A stretch of DNA of 47,157 nucleotides. Source: JAADDG01 sp964450755. GTDB taxonomy: Bacteria > Campylobacterota > Campylobacteria > Campylobacterales > JAADDG01. Under the pieces are notes generated by a model. It was not told the origin of the DNA and did no database searches. It saw only the letters and a list, made by a program, of their open reading frames with translations. Position 1 is the stretch's first letter. The number at the start of each line of letters is the position of its first letter. Where the stretch lies: the NCBI GenBank assembly GCA_964450755.1, contig CAYVDJ010000037.1:1-47157 (forward strand). The letters are read 5' to 3'. Both the position numbers and the translations under genes were made by a program. This document shows positions 16,265 through 24,875 of this stretch, one piece after another.

Positions 16265-17584
16265 TTGCTCTCAGATGATGTTTTAAATTTACTGAAAAAA
16301 GAGATATCGCCTCTTGAATACAAACGATATATCAAACAGATATCGTTCAAAGAAAAAATATCAAAATCAGACTATATAGTATTTGAAGCGCCAAATACGC
16401 TTATAGCAAACTGGATAAAAACAAAATATGCCGAAAAAATAGCACATATATACGAGATAAAAACGGGCAAAAAACCAGAAGTCGTAATACAGAAAAAAAA
16501 CTCTCTGCCCGTTAGCAACATCAACTCAACAAAAGAGAATATAACAACACAACCACAAAGAATAAAAAGCACAATCCTAAACCCGTCATATACATTTGAC
16601 AGCTTCGTCGTGGGAAGCTCAAACCAGTACGCATTCACAGCGGCAAAATCGATAGCGCAAAAACCGGCAATTGTATATAATCCGGTATTCATATACGGAC
16701 CGACCGGACTTGGAAAAACGCATCTTATACAGGCAGTGGGGAACTATGCGCTAAATAATAATCTCAATGTCATATACACGACGATAGAACAGTTTATGAA
16801 CGACTTCACATACAATCTAAGAAACCAGACAATGGACAGATTCAGAGAAAAATACAGAGCATGTGATCTCCTTCTCATAGATGATATACAGTTTCTATCA
16901 AACAAGATACAGACTCAAGAAGAGTTTTTTCACACCTTTAACGAACTCTATTCAAACAAAAAACAGATAGTTTTAACAGCAGACAAACCGCCAAAAAAGA
17001 TAGCCGGTCTCGAAGAGAGACTGCAAAGCAGATTTGAATGGGGGCTGATAGCAGATATTCATCCGCCGGAGCTTGAAACAAAAATAGCAATCATAAAAAA
17101 GAAATGCGAATTAGACGGAATCTACCTAAACAACGAGGTAATCAACTATATAGCCTCATATATGGGAAACAACATAAGAGAGATAGAAAGCGCAATAATC
17201 AATCTCAATGCCTACGCATCTTTGATGCATCAGGATATAACGGTTGAATTTGCAAAAAATGTTATGAAAGAGCAGATAAAAGAGCAGAAAAAAAATATAC
17301 AACTGCACGATATAATAAACATCATATCCAAAGAGCTAAATATCAAATCAAGCGATATAAAATCAAAAAAAAGAAGCAAAAACATAGTGGAGGCAAGAAG
17401 AATAGGAATATACTTAGCAAGAACACTGACACACAACTCCATGCCGACACTTGCATCATACTTTGGAATGAAAGATCACACGGCAGTCTCACACAATATG
17501 AAAAAAATAAACGAAATTATAAACAGCGATGAAAACTTCAAACTGAAAGTGGAAGAGCTGAAAAACAAAATTTTATCGACATGA
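16265..17584 (+). CDS. dnaA: Chromosomal replication initiator DnaA
   Basis: DnaA binds DnaA boxes and opens the origin. The N-terminal DnaB-contact domain is followed by a short linker. The AAA+ domain has Walker A GPTGLGKTH and Walker B LLLIDDIQFL, plus GLEERLQSRFEWGL (box VII). The C-terminal DNA-binding domain carries the signature DHTAVSHNMKKI. I favour the TTG at 16265 as the start: GGAG lies eight bases upstream and the product MLSDDVLNLLKKEI fits the family. A GTG at 16247 would add six residues, lies inside the box cluster and has no good ribosome site. Confidence 0.96.
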   Translation: MLSDDVLNLLKKEISPLEYKRYIKQISFKEKISKSDYIVFEAPNTLIANWIKTKYAEKIAHIYEIKTGKKPEVVIQKKNSLPVSNINSTKENITTQPQRIKSTILNPSYTFDSFVVGSSNQYAFTAAKSIAQKPAIVYNPVFIYGPTGLGKTHLIQAVGNYALNNNLNVIYTTIEQFMNDFTYNLRNQTMDRFREKYRACDLLLIDDIQFLSNKIQTQEEFFHTFNELYSNKKQIVLTADKPPKKIAGLEERLQSRFEWGLIADIHPPELETKIAIIKKKCELDGIYLNNEVINYIASYMGNNIREIESAIINLNAYASLMHQDITVEFAKNVMKEQIKEQKKNIQLHDIINIISKELNIKSSDIKSKKRSKNIVEARRIGIYLARTLTHNSMPTLASYFGMKDHTAVSHNMKKINEIINSDENFKLKVEELKNKILST

Positions 17585-17603
17585 AAAAAAGAAAAAGAGA
17601 AAA

Positions 17604-17720
17604 ATGTGAAAAGAAATACAAAAAATTCACAAACAAAAACGCAAAAAAATGACCGAAAAAAGGAAACAAAAGAGAGTTTTCACAATTTCAACCAAAACTA
17701 CTACTATTACTATATTATTA
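17604..17720. promoter_or_regulatory. oriC2-like origin: DnaA boxes plus DnaA-trio unwinding element
   Basis: DnaA-type boxes occur at 17604-17612 (ATGTGAAAA, reverse), 17623-17631 (AAATTCACA) and 17677-17684 (TTTTCACA). Thirteen bases after the last, from 17698, the plus strand reads CTA-CTA-CTA-TTA-CTA, then TAT triplets. Read 3'-5' on the minus strand this is GAT-GAT-GAT-AAT-GAT, the DnaA-trio pattern that loads DnaA on single strands next to a box. The adjacent run to 17735 is almost pure A/T, as a DNA unwinding element should be. I infer that replication opens here, immediately before dnaN. Confidence 0.75.
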
Positions 17721-17741
17721 TAAAATAAAAAGGAAAAAAAG

Positions 17742-18809
17742 ATGGAGGCATACATAAACAAAAATGTACTAGAAAATATTCTTTTACATACACAAAATTT
17801 TATAGAGAAAAAAGATCTAAGCCAGATAACATCCCATATACTGATAGATGTAAACAATGAAAATATAGATATAAAAGCAACCGACAAAGAGAGCGGAATA
17901 TCTATAAAAAGCTCAAACATCAAAATAAAAGAGAGCGGAAAAGCAACGGCAAACGGAAAAAAGATACTAGATATCATAAAAATACTAAAAGATGAAGATG
18001 TAGAATTAAGAACAACAGACAACTATCTGCATATAACCCAACAACACTCCAAATTCAAACTTCCGATGTTCAATCCAAACGAATATCCTCTTTTCCCTAC
18101 AACAAAAAACAAAGCAAAATTTGAAATAGACAACCAAACACTTATAAGATCAATCAAAAAGATAGCTCCTTCGATAGATACCAACAATCCAAAATACGAA
18201 CTAAACGGAGCATTGATAAACATAAAAAAGAACCGGATAGATTTTGTGGCAACAGATACAAAAAGACTCTCCATAGTGGAAGTAAAAAGAGAAAACAGCA
18301 AACCTCTGTCAATAATCATACCCAAAAAGGCCATAAACAACATACAAAAACTTTTCTTTGACGAGATAGATATACACTATGACGAAAACACGCTGATAGC
18401 AAAATCTTCGGACTTCACATTTTTTACAAAACTTATAAACGGACAATATCCAAACTACGAAAGAATAGTGCCACAAAGTATAAGCCATACGATAAAACTA
18501 AACAGAGAACAGATGATAGACAGTATAAAACAGGTATCAATCATATCAAACGAGATAAAAATAATATTCAACCCCTCTTCTATAATATTTGAAAGTCTAA
18601 ATGAAGAGAATGTGGAAGCAAAAACAGAGATAGAATTTCAAACAGGAATAGAAGAGGATATGCACATAACAACAAATGCAAGACATCTGTTGGATTTTCT
18701 GACCCATATAGACAAAAATGAATTTGAACTTAAACTAAATGACCCGGAACTTCCTTTTATGTTAAAAAGTGAAAATTTTATTACTATTATGATGCCAATA
18801 GTGCTATAA
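17742..18809 (+). CDS. dnaN: DNA polymerase III sliding clamp beta subunit DnaN
   Basis: The 355-residue protein is the processivity clamp. It shows the three-fold repeated clamp domains, with FKLPMFNPNEYPLFP and the FFTKLINGQYPNYERIVP region typical of bacterial beta clamps. The end PFMLKSENFITIMMPIVL replaces the common MPMRL C-terminus but keeps the hydrophobic pocket edge. AAGGA lies before the ATG. It follows dnaA and the origin element and precedes gyrB by 26 bases. Confidence 0.96.
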   Translation: MEAYINKNVLENILLHTQNFIEKKDLSQITSHILIDVNNENIDIKATDKESGISIKSSNIKIKESGKATANGKKILDIIKILKDEDVELRTTDNYLHITQQHSKFKLPMFNPNEYPLFPTTKNKAKFEIDNQTLIRSIKKIAPSIDTNNPKYELNGALINIKKNRIDFVATDTKRLSIVEVKRENSKPLSIIIPKKAINNIQKLFFDEIDIHYDENTLIAKSSDFTFFTKLINGQYPNYERIVPQSISHTIKLNREQMIDSIKQVSIISNEIKIIFNPSSIIFESLNEENVEAKTEIEFQTGIEEDMHITTNARHLLDFLTHIDKNEFELKLNDPELPFMLKSENFITIMMPIVL

Positions 18810-18835
18810 TCTAAAAGAAAAAAACTGGAGAGATA

Positions 18836-21148
18836 ATGACAAAATACAATGCACAAAATATTAAAGTACTAAAAGGACTCGAAGCCGTAAGAAAAAGACC
18901 GGGAATGTATATAGGAGATACAAGCGTAAACGGTCTTCACCATCTAATCTATGAAGTAGTGGACAACTCTATCGATGAAGCAATGGCGGGATACTGCAAC
19001 AACATATCCGTAGAACTGACAGAAGAGGGATCGGCAATAATATCGGATAACGGAAGAGGAATCCCCACAGATATGCATCCGACCGAAAAAATACCCGCAG
19101 CAACAGTCGTACTGACAGTTTTACACGCAGGAGGAAAATTTGACAAAGATACATACAAAGTATCAGGCGGTCTGCACGGAGTCGGTGTATCGGTAGTAAA
19201 TGCTCTTTCAAAAAAACTGATACTGGAGATAAAAAGAGAAGGAAAAATTTACAGACAGGAGTTTGAAAAAGGTATCCCGACAACTGATCTTGAAGCTATA
19301 GGAACAACAAACAGGACAGGAACAAAAATAGAATTTTGGCCAGATGATAAGATATTTGAAACAACGGAATTTAGTTTTGATATCCTCTCAAAAAGATTTA
19401 AAGAACTGGCATATCTAAATCCCTCAATCAGTATCCGTTTCAAAGATATAAAACTGCAAAAAGAGGAAAATTACCATTTTGAAGGAGGTTTGACACAATT
19501 TGTCGAAAACCTGAACAAACAAGAAGCAATCTGCAAACCAATACATTTTAAACAGAAAATAGAAGATATAGAGATAGATATAGCCCTCTTATACAACACA
19601 ACCTACAATGAAGTACTCTACTCCTTTGTAAACAACATAAGAACTCCCGACGGAGGTACCCATGAGAGCGGTTTTAGAGCAGGACTTACAAAAGCGATAG
19701 TAAAATATACCCAAAAGAATGCTTCCCAAAAAGAGAAAGACACAAAAATATCCGGAGAAGATGTAAGGGAAGGACTGATAGTTGTAGTCAGTGTCAAAGT
19801 TCCCGAACCGCAATTTGAAGGACAGACAAAAGGAAAACTGGGAAGTTCGTATGTAAAACCGATTGTTCAAAAAGCAACAAATGAGACACTAAATAAATAT
19901 TTTGAAGAAAATCCGTTAGAAGCAAAAGCCATCATGAACAAAGCTCTAATGGCTGCAAGAGGAAGAGAAGCCGCCAAAAAGGCAAGAGAGCTTACAAGAA
20001 GAAAAGATGCGATGAGTGTGGGAACACTTCCGGGAAAACTGGCAGACTGCCAGAGCAAAGATGCAACAATCAGCGAAATATATCTGGTTGAGGGAGACAG
20101 CGCCGGAGGATCCGCAAAACAGGGAAGAGACAGAGTTTTTCAGGCTATTTTACCTCTAAAAGGAAAAATTTTAAATGTAGAGAAGAGCAGAATAGACAAG
20201 ATACTCAAATCAGAAGAGATTATCAATATGATAACCGCAATGGGATGCGGAATCGGAGATGACTTTAACGAAGAAAAATTAAGATACCACAAAATCATCA
20301 TAATGACGGACGCCGATATCGACGGAAGCCATATTCAGACACTGCTTTTGACATTTTTCTTCAGATATTTAAAAAATATAATAGAAAAAGGTTATGTCTA
20401 TCTTGCCCAACCCCCTTTATACAGATACAAAAAAGGGAAAAAAGAGATATATCTAAAAGATGACAAAGAGATGAACGAGTTTTTGATAGAAAACGGAATA
20501 GACTCTTTGGATATAAAAGGGATTGGGAAAAAAGATCTGATAGAATTTTTTAAAATTATCGCAGCATACAGAAATATACTAAAAGAACTTTCCAAAAGAT
20601 TTTCGGTTATAGAGGTTCTTAGATATCTGATAGAAAATCAGGAGATTTTAAAACTTCCAAATGAAGAGATGGATAAGAAAGTAGAAAAATATATAGAATC
20701 AATAGGATTTAATATACTAAATAAAAAAACAGATGAGGAGAGCATACATCTTTATATTCAGACAAATGAAGGATTGGAAGAGTTGATAATCGACGAAAAC
20801 CTCTTTACAAATCCTCTTTTTCAGGAAGCGATTTATATATACAATAAAATAAATGAGAGAGATGTCGATATATTCGAGGGTGAAGATTTCATAGAAGTTT
20901 TAGAAAAAGTGGAAAAAGAGGCTAAAAAGGGAGCATATATCCAGCGATACAAAGGTCTTGGAGAAATGAACCCCGATCAGCTTTGGGAAACGACTATGAA
21001 TCCTGAAAACAGAAGACTTCTTAGGATAAAAATAGAAGATGCCGCGGAAGCGAGTGAAACTTTCTCTCTTTTTATGGGAGACGAAGTTGAACCTAGAAGA
21101 AAATATATACAAGAACATGCAAAAGATGTTAAACATTTGGATGTATAA
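18836..21148 (+). CDS. gyrB: DNA gyrase subunit B
   Basis: The 770-residue ATPase subunit of gyrase introduces negative supercoils with GyrA. The GHKL ATP site includes EVVDNSIDEAMAGYC, DNGRGIP, and GGLHGVGVSVVNALS. The transducer is followed by the TOPRIM domain with EGDSAGGSAKQGRDR and IIMTDADIDGSHI. The C-terminal YKGLGEMNPDQLWETTMNPE is diagnostic of GyrB over ParE. It starts at ATG 18836 with a GGAGAG site and is close enough to dnaN for cotranscription. Confidence 0.97.
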   Translation: MTKYNAQNIKVLKGLEAVRKRPGMYIGDTSVNGLHHLIYEVVDNSIDEAMAGYCNNISVELTEEGSAIISDNGRGIPTDMHPTEKIPAATVVLTVLHAGGKFDKDTYKVSGGLHGVGVSVVNALSKKLILEIKREGKIYRQEFEKGIPTTDLEAIGTTNRTGTKIEFWPDDKIFETTEFSFDILSKRFKELAYLNPSISIRFKDIKLQKEENYHFEGGLTQFVENLNKQEAICKPIHFKQKIEDIEIDIALLYNTTYNEVLYSFVNNIRTPDGGTHESGFRAGLTKAIVKYTQKNASQKEKDTKISGEDVREGLIVVVSVKVPEPQFEGQTKGKLGSSYVKPIVQKATNETLNKYFEENPLEAKAIMNKALMAARGREAAKKARELTRRKDAMSVGTLPGKLADCQSKDATISEIYLVEGDSAGGSAKQGRDRVFQAILPLKGKILNVEKSRIDKILKSEEIINMITAMGCGIGDDFNEEKLRYHKIIIMTDADIDGSHIQTLLLTFFFRYLKNIIEKGYVYLAQPPLYRYKKGKKEIYLKDDKEMNEFLIENGIDSLDIKGIGKKDLIEFFKIIAAYRNILKELSKRFSVIEVLRYLIENQEILKLPNEEMDKKVEKYIESIGFNILNKKTDEESIHLYIQTNEGLEELIIDENLFTNPLFQEAIYIYNKINERDVDIFEGEDFIEVLEKVEKEAKKGAYIQRYKGLGEMNPDQLWETTMNPENRRLLRIKIEDAAEASETFSLFMGDEVEPRRKYIQEHAKDVKHLDV

Positions 21149-21169
21149 ATCTATTACAGAGGATTGTAA

Positions 21170-21451
21170 ATGATAAAAGTAACTAAAAAAGGGAACAAGG
21201 CATGGGTTACATTCACGATACCGGCGGATGAAAATACCAAATCCGCCGATATCACAGGCGAATGGAGCCAATGGAAAGAGGAACCTATGAGACAGAAAAA
21301 AAACGGTGACTTTTTCATAACAAAAGTTCTAAAAACAGGTCAAAGTTATCAGTTTGGATATAAGATAAACAAACATCTTTGGTCAACAGAAGATACTCTG
21401 CCCAAAGTGTCCTCTCCATACGGAAGTGAAAACTCTATAATATCTTTATAG
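21170..21451 (+). CDS. Small isoamylase-early-set / AMPK-type glycogen-binding domain protein
   Basis: This 93-residue single-domain protein looks like the CBM48/early-set fold of glycogen-branching enzymes and AMPK-beta. It shows VTFTIPADENTKSADITGEWSQWKEEPM, with the WSxW aromatic pattern, and a later strand YQFGYKINKHLWSTED. No catalytic domain is attached. It starts 21 bases after gyrB behind AGAGGA and may be cotranscribed with it. Its role is unknown: the fold binds glucans in other proteins, but some stand-alone versions have no known ligand. Confidence 0.8.
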   Translation: MIKVTKKGNKAWVTFTIPADENTKSADITGEWSQWKEEPMRQKKNGDFFITKVLKTGQSYQFGYKINKHLWSTEDTLPKVSSPYGSENSIISL

Positions 21452-21460
21452 GGTTTTCAC
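21426..21460. terminator. Bidirectional hairpin between the early-set gene and lptG
   Basis: GTGAAAACTCTATAA (21426-21440) pairs with TTATAGGGTTTTCAC (21446-21460), a 15-base stem with one G-T and a five-base loop. It overlaps the last codons of the upstream gene and the end of the convergent gene, so it could stop transcription both ways. T-runs after the stem are weak. Confidence 0.6.
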
Positions 21461-22518
21461 TTATGCTTCATATACAAAAAAACAGATAAAACAAATAAGA
21501 GCAATATAGGCAGTAATATCCCAACCTCCGGAAGCAAAATGCCGTTTACGGTAATTTTTGCCAATATAAAAAGCACTCCCCACAAAACCAAAGCGCTTAA
21601 AATAAAAACTGTTCCCAAAAGAGCCGTATCAAAAAATCTTCCCGATATAGGTATATAATAAAAAGAGGTCAGAATAAAAAAGGGAGCAAAAAGAGGAAAA
21701 ATAGTCATAATATACAATATCGCTTTAATCTTTTCTATATTGATCTCTTGAGGTTTTAAAAGCTTGATGGCATAAAAAGCATCAAGAATGGTAAAACTGC
21801 TTTTGCCTTCAAAAACATTTTTGATAATGTTTGGTTTGAAATTTTTCAAAGTCTGCAAAGTATCTTTTTTTGTTATTTCCAAAGAACCTTTAAAATCCAA
21901 AGAGGCTTTTGGCTTTTTAATAACGGTAACATTTTTCAATTCCCATAAATTATTTTTAAAATAAGCTTTTTTGGCTTCTATGATCTCTTTTAAATCACCC
22001 TTTTTGGTTACAAAAAGTTTTAACCCCTGAGCCTCTTTTTTAAAAGGATTCAGATTTTTTATATAGATGTAGGTGTCATAGTTTTTTAAAAAAAGATCCG
22101 AAGAGGTGGAACCTAGATGTTTGTATTTTTTTATGTTTTTTGCATATTCGTTGGAATATGCAAAAGAGGTCATATTCAAAGATATATAAATCAGAGTAAT
22201 AACAAAAGAGATAAGAAAGATTGGCATTATAACGCTGTTTTTGGTTATCCCAAAAGAGTATAACGAGATAAGTTCACTGCTTTTTATCATCTTCATTTTT
22301 GTAAAAATCATCGCAAAGATCAAAGACAAAGGGAGTATATAGTTGATAGAATCAAAAAATTTGTATATAAAATAGAGTATCTGAAGGTTTGCCGAGTTTG
22401 GAAGGTCTTTTAGACTCTGAATCATATCGATACCGACATAAAAAAGACAAAGAGCCAAAAATACGACAATAAAATTTTTCAGATAAATCATCATAATATA
22501 TTTTTGAAAAATTTTCAT
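21457..22518 (-). CDS. LptF/LptG family lipopolysaccharide export permease
   Basis: This 353-residue membrane protein is of the YjgP/YjgQ family. It has three N-terminal membrane segments (residues about 12-32, 52-75, 98-118), a periplasmic beta-jellyroll-like domain (about 130-255), then three more segments to the end. ELISLYSFGI matches the conserved coupling-helix region (ELxAL-S-G) contacted by the LptB ATPase. I recall the gene downstream of pth and rplY in Campylobacter, where it is called lptG. It overlaps pth by four bases (ATGA), showing translational coupling. LptF versus LptG is assigned by position only. Confidence 0.85.
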   Translation of the reverse strand: MKIFQKYIMMIYLKNFIVVFLALCLFYVGIDMIQSLKDLPNSANLQILYFIYKFFDSINYILPLSLIFAMIFTKMKMIKSSELISLYSFGITKNSVIMPIFLISFVITLIYISLNMTSFAYSNEYAKNIKKYKHLGSTSSDLFLKNYDTYIYIKNLNPFKKEAQGLKLFVTKKGDLKEIIEAKKAYFKNNLWELKNVTVIKKPKASLDFKGSLEITKKDTLQTLKNFKPNIIKNVFEGKSSFTILDAFYAIKLLKPQEINIEKIKAILYIMTIFPLFAPFFILTSFYYIPISGRFFDTALLGTVFILSALVLWGVLFILAKITVNGILLPEVGILLPILLLFVLSVFLYMKHK

Positions 22519-23081
22519 ATACAGATACTTTTTTTTGAGGAAAATTTGTTTGATACTTCTGAAATTTCTTTTTTACTCATCATCAAAGCCGCATCGGAGG
22601 CTATTTTTATAACTTTTTGCAGACACTCTTTCTCCTCCTCCTTAAAATCACTCAAAACATAGCTTACCACTTCACCTTTTCTAAGAGGTCTGCCTATGCC
22701 TATTCTGACTCTTTTATAATCTCTGCCTATTAATCCGTCTATCGATTTTAGACCGTTGTGTCCACCGTGTCCGCCTCCCTTTTTGAAACGAATCACTCCT
22801 AACAAAAGATCCAAATCATCATGAATGACAATGATGTTATTTATATCTATTTTATAAAAGTTGGCAACGGCCATTACACTTTCACCGGAAAGATTCATAA
22901 AAGTCTGAGGTTTTAAAAGAAGTATATTATTTGATTTGTAAAGCTCTCCTTTAAAAGAGCTTTTTGAGATGGAAGAGGGTTTTAGACGATCGATCAAAAA
23001 ATCAATCGTCATAAAACCTACATTGTGTCTGTTGTTTTTATATCTGTTTGTAGGATTTCCAAGACCTACCAAAAGATGCAT
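22515..23081 (-). CDS. pth: Peptidyl-tRNA hydrolase
   Basis: The 188-residue enzyme recycles tRNA from aborted peptidyl-tRNAs. Signature blocks are VGLGNPTNRYKNNRHNVGF with the catalytic His, KPQTFMNLSGESV, IHDDLDLLLGVIRFKKGGGHGGHNGLKSI, and RVRIGIGRP. It overlaps rplY by one base and lptG by four, forming a compact three-gene unit. Confidence 0.96.
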   Translation of the reverse strand: MHLLVGLGNPTNRYKNNRHNVGFMTIDFLIDRLKPSSISKSSFKGELYKSNNILLLKPQTFMNLSGESVMAVANFYKIDINNIIVIHDDLDLLLGVIRFKKGGGHGGHNGLKSIDGLIGRDYKRVRIGIGRPLRKGEVVSYVLSDFKEEEKECLQKVIKIASDAALMMSKKEISEVSNKFSSKKSICI

Positions 23082-23617
23082 TATTTTGCTTTGATAACAC
23101 CGACTACCGATACTCTGTCAGCTACCATGAATTTTACATTTTCACCCGGATCTATATCTCTTACCAAGATAGAATCACCTACATCCAAGCCGCTGACATC
23201 AAGTGTATAGGAATCTGGAAGATCTTCTGCTTTACATTTAACCAACAGTCTCTTTTTGGAGAAGATCAAAACACCTTTGTTTTTCAAACCTTTTGGAGTT
23301 CCTACGGTTTTTACGGGTACAAGATATTTTGAAGCAACTCCTTTGAGTGCAACTTTCAGATCAACATGCAAAAGCTGATTTGTAACAGGATCTTTTTGAT
23401 ACTCCTGAATAATTACATCAATCTCTTTATCACCTACTTTTACGGGAAATATAAGTTTGTCTTTGTTTCTTACCGCTTTTATAAATTCGTTTGATTTAAA
23501 AGCAGCATTTATATTCTCAAAACCTTTGCCGTAAATATTGGCAATTAGATAACCATCTCGTCTTAGAGCTTTGGCACTCTTCTTACCGATACTATCTCTA
23601 ACAATGCCTTCTAACAT
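23081..23617 (-). CDS. rplY: 50S ribosomal protein L25/general stress protein Ctc
   Basis: The product has an N-terminal L25 domain binding 5S rRNA (MLEGIVRDSIGKKSAKALRRDG) and the C-terminal TL5/CTC beta domain (VGDSILVRDIDPGENVKFM). I take the start at 23617, giving 178 residues, because AGAAGGA lies just upstream and the family starts at this Met. The longer frame from 23659 adds 14 residues that overlap the promoter region. It is the first gene of rplY-pth-lptG. Confidence 0.94.
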   Translation of the reverse strand: MLEGIVRDSIGKKSAKALRRDGYLIANIYGKGFENINAAFKSNEFIKAVRNKDKLIFPVKVGDKEIDVIIQEYQKDPVTNQLLHVDLKVALKGVASKYLVPVKTVGTPKGLKNKGVLIFSKKRLLVKCKAEDLPDSYTLDVSGLDVGDSILVRDIDPGENVKFMVADRVSVVGVIKAK

Positions 23618-23650
23618 TTTTTTTCCTTCTAAATTTAATTTAAGCGCATG

Positions 23651-23656
23651 ATTATA
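23651..23656 (-). promoter_or_regulatory. Probable -10 box for rplY-pth-lptG
   Basis: On the minus strand the context TTATGTATAATCATG contains TATAAT, 34 bases upstream of the rplY start at 23617. It sits in the 69-base gap after the PilT-type gene, suggesting that rplY-pth-lptG has its own start in addition to read-through. Confidence 0.5.
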
Positions 23657-23686
23657 CATAAAAAAAGATAAAACAGTTCTAAAATT

Positions 23687-24865
23687 TTATCTTTTTAGAG
23701 CTATTATATCCTTTTCGACGGTTCCGCTTCTCTCCTGGTTTTTTAATCCGTGAACCTGTTTGATCTTGATTTGCAGATCATTTTCATTTGTTGCATTGTT
23801 TAGAGCATCTTCTTCGCTTATTATACCTTTTGCATAAAGATCAAGCAAAGATTGATCAAAAGTCTGGGTACCGTAAACCTCTTTACCCTCATAAAGAGCG
23901 TCGTTTATCTCATCATCTCTTCCTTCCATGATCAAAGATTCTATCCTGGCGCTTTTTACAAGAAGTTCCACAGCGGCAGTTCTTTTACCCTCAACAGTAG
24001 GGATAAGTCTTTGGGAAATCACTCCTTGTAAAATTGCTCCCAAAGAGAGCCTTATCTTGTTTTGCATTTCGGAAGGAAACATTCCAACAACTCTGCTTAC
24101 CGTATCTTTTGCACTGATTGTATGGAGAGTAAAAAAGACAAGATGTCCGGTTTCTGCTGCATGAAGAGCGGTTTCTATCGTCTCAAGGTCTCTTGCCTCT
24201 CCTACCAAAATAACATCGGGATCTTCTCTGAGTGCCGCCCTTAGAGAGGTGGAAAAATTTTTGGCATCCTGTCCTATCGATCTTTGGTTTATAATACTTT
24301 TTTCATCTTTATAGACAAACTCTATCGGATCTTCAATCGTGATGATATGCTTTCTTTGAGTCAGGTTGATTTCGTTTATTATGGAAGCCAAAGTCGTTGA
24401 TTTACCGCTTCCTGTGGGTCCTGTTACTATAACAAGCCCTCTTTTTAAGGAGCAGAATTTTTTTATCACAGAAGGCAGATTCAAAGATTCTATTGAGGGA
24501 ATACTTATCGGTATGATTCTAAAAACCGCAGATATTCCGTCCATCTGAAAAAAGATATTTACTCTGAAGCGAAGCTGTTCGTTTAGTTTGTATGTAAAAT
24601 CGATACTTTTTTCTCTGACAAGCTCTTCAAAACGACCTCTAAGAAGAGCTTTTGCGAGTAAAATTCCCTCTCTTTTTGTTACCTTGTCATTGGATATCGG
24701 AACAATTTCACCGTTGATTCTGGCTCTTATATTGGAACCTGTTTTAAAATGAAGATCACTTCCTCCGTTTTTTACCATTTTAAAAAGAAGTCTGCTTACT
24801 TTTTTGGCTATATCTTCATTCTCCAACATATATTCCTCTTTTGTATCGATATCACTGTTATACAT
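23687..24865 (-). CDS. PilT/PilU-type retraction ATPase
   Basis: This 392-residue secretion-superfamily ATPase powers type IV pilus retraction in relatives. An N-terminal PAS-like domain (GGSDLHFKTGSNIRARINGEI) is followed by Walker A GPTGSGKSTT, the Asp box (EDPIEF), Walker B ILVGEARDLETI and the His box HLVFFTLHT. The family AIRNLIRE motif is replaced by SARIESLIMEGRDDEI, closer to PilU-like ATPases. ATG at 24865 has AAGGA upstream; an in-frame ATG at 24829 also has GAGGA. No pilin genes are nearby. It lies ten bases after tal. Confidence 0.88.
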   Translation of the reverse strand: MYNSDIDTKEEYMLENEDIAKKVSRLLFKMVKNGGSDLHFKTGSNIRARINGEIVPISNDKVTKREGILLAKALLRGRFEELVREKSIDFTYKLNEQLRFRVNIFFQMDGISAVFRIIPISIPSIESLNLPSVIKKFCSLKRGLVIVTGPTGSGKSTTLASIINEINLTQRKHIITIEDPIEFVYKDEKSIINQRSIGQDAKNFSTSLRAALREDPDVILVGEARDLETIETALHAAETGHLVFFTLHTISAKDTVSRVVGMFPSEMQNKIRLSLGAILQGVISQRLIPTVEGKRTAAVELLVKSARIESLIMEGRDDEINDALYEGKEVYGTQTFDQSLLDLYAKGIISEEDALNNATNENDLQIKIKQVHGLKNQERSGTVEKDIIALKR

Positions 24866-24875
24866 TTTGGTTTCC

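Noticed and set aside
23618..23659. Longer N-terminus for L25 (14 residues)
   Set aside because: It overlaps the TATAAT box region and the family start MLEGIVRDS has its own AGAAGGA site.
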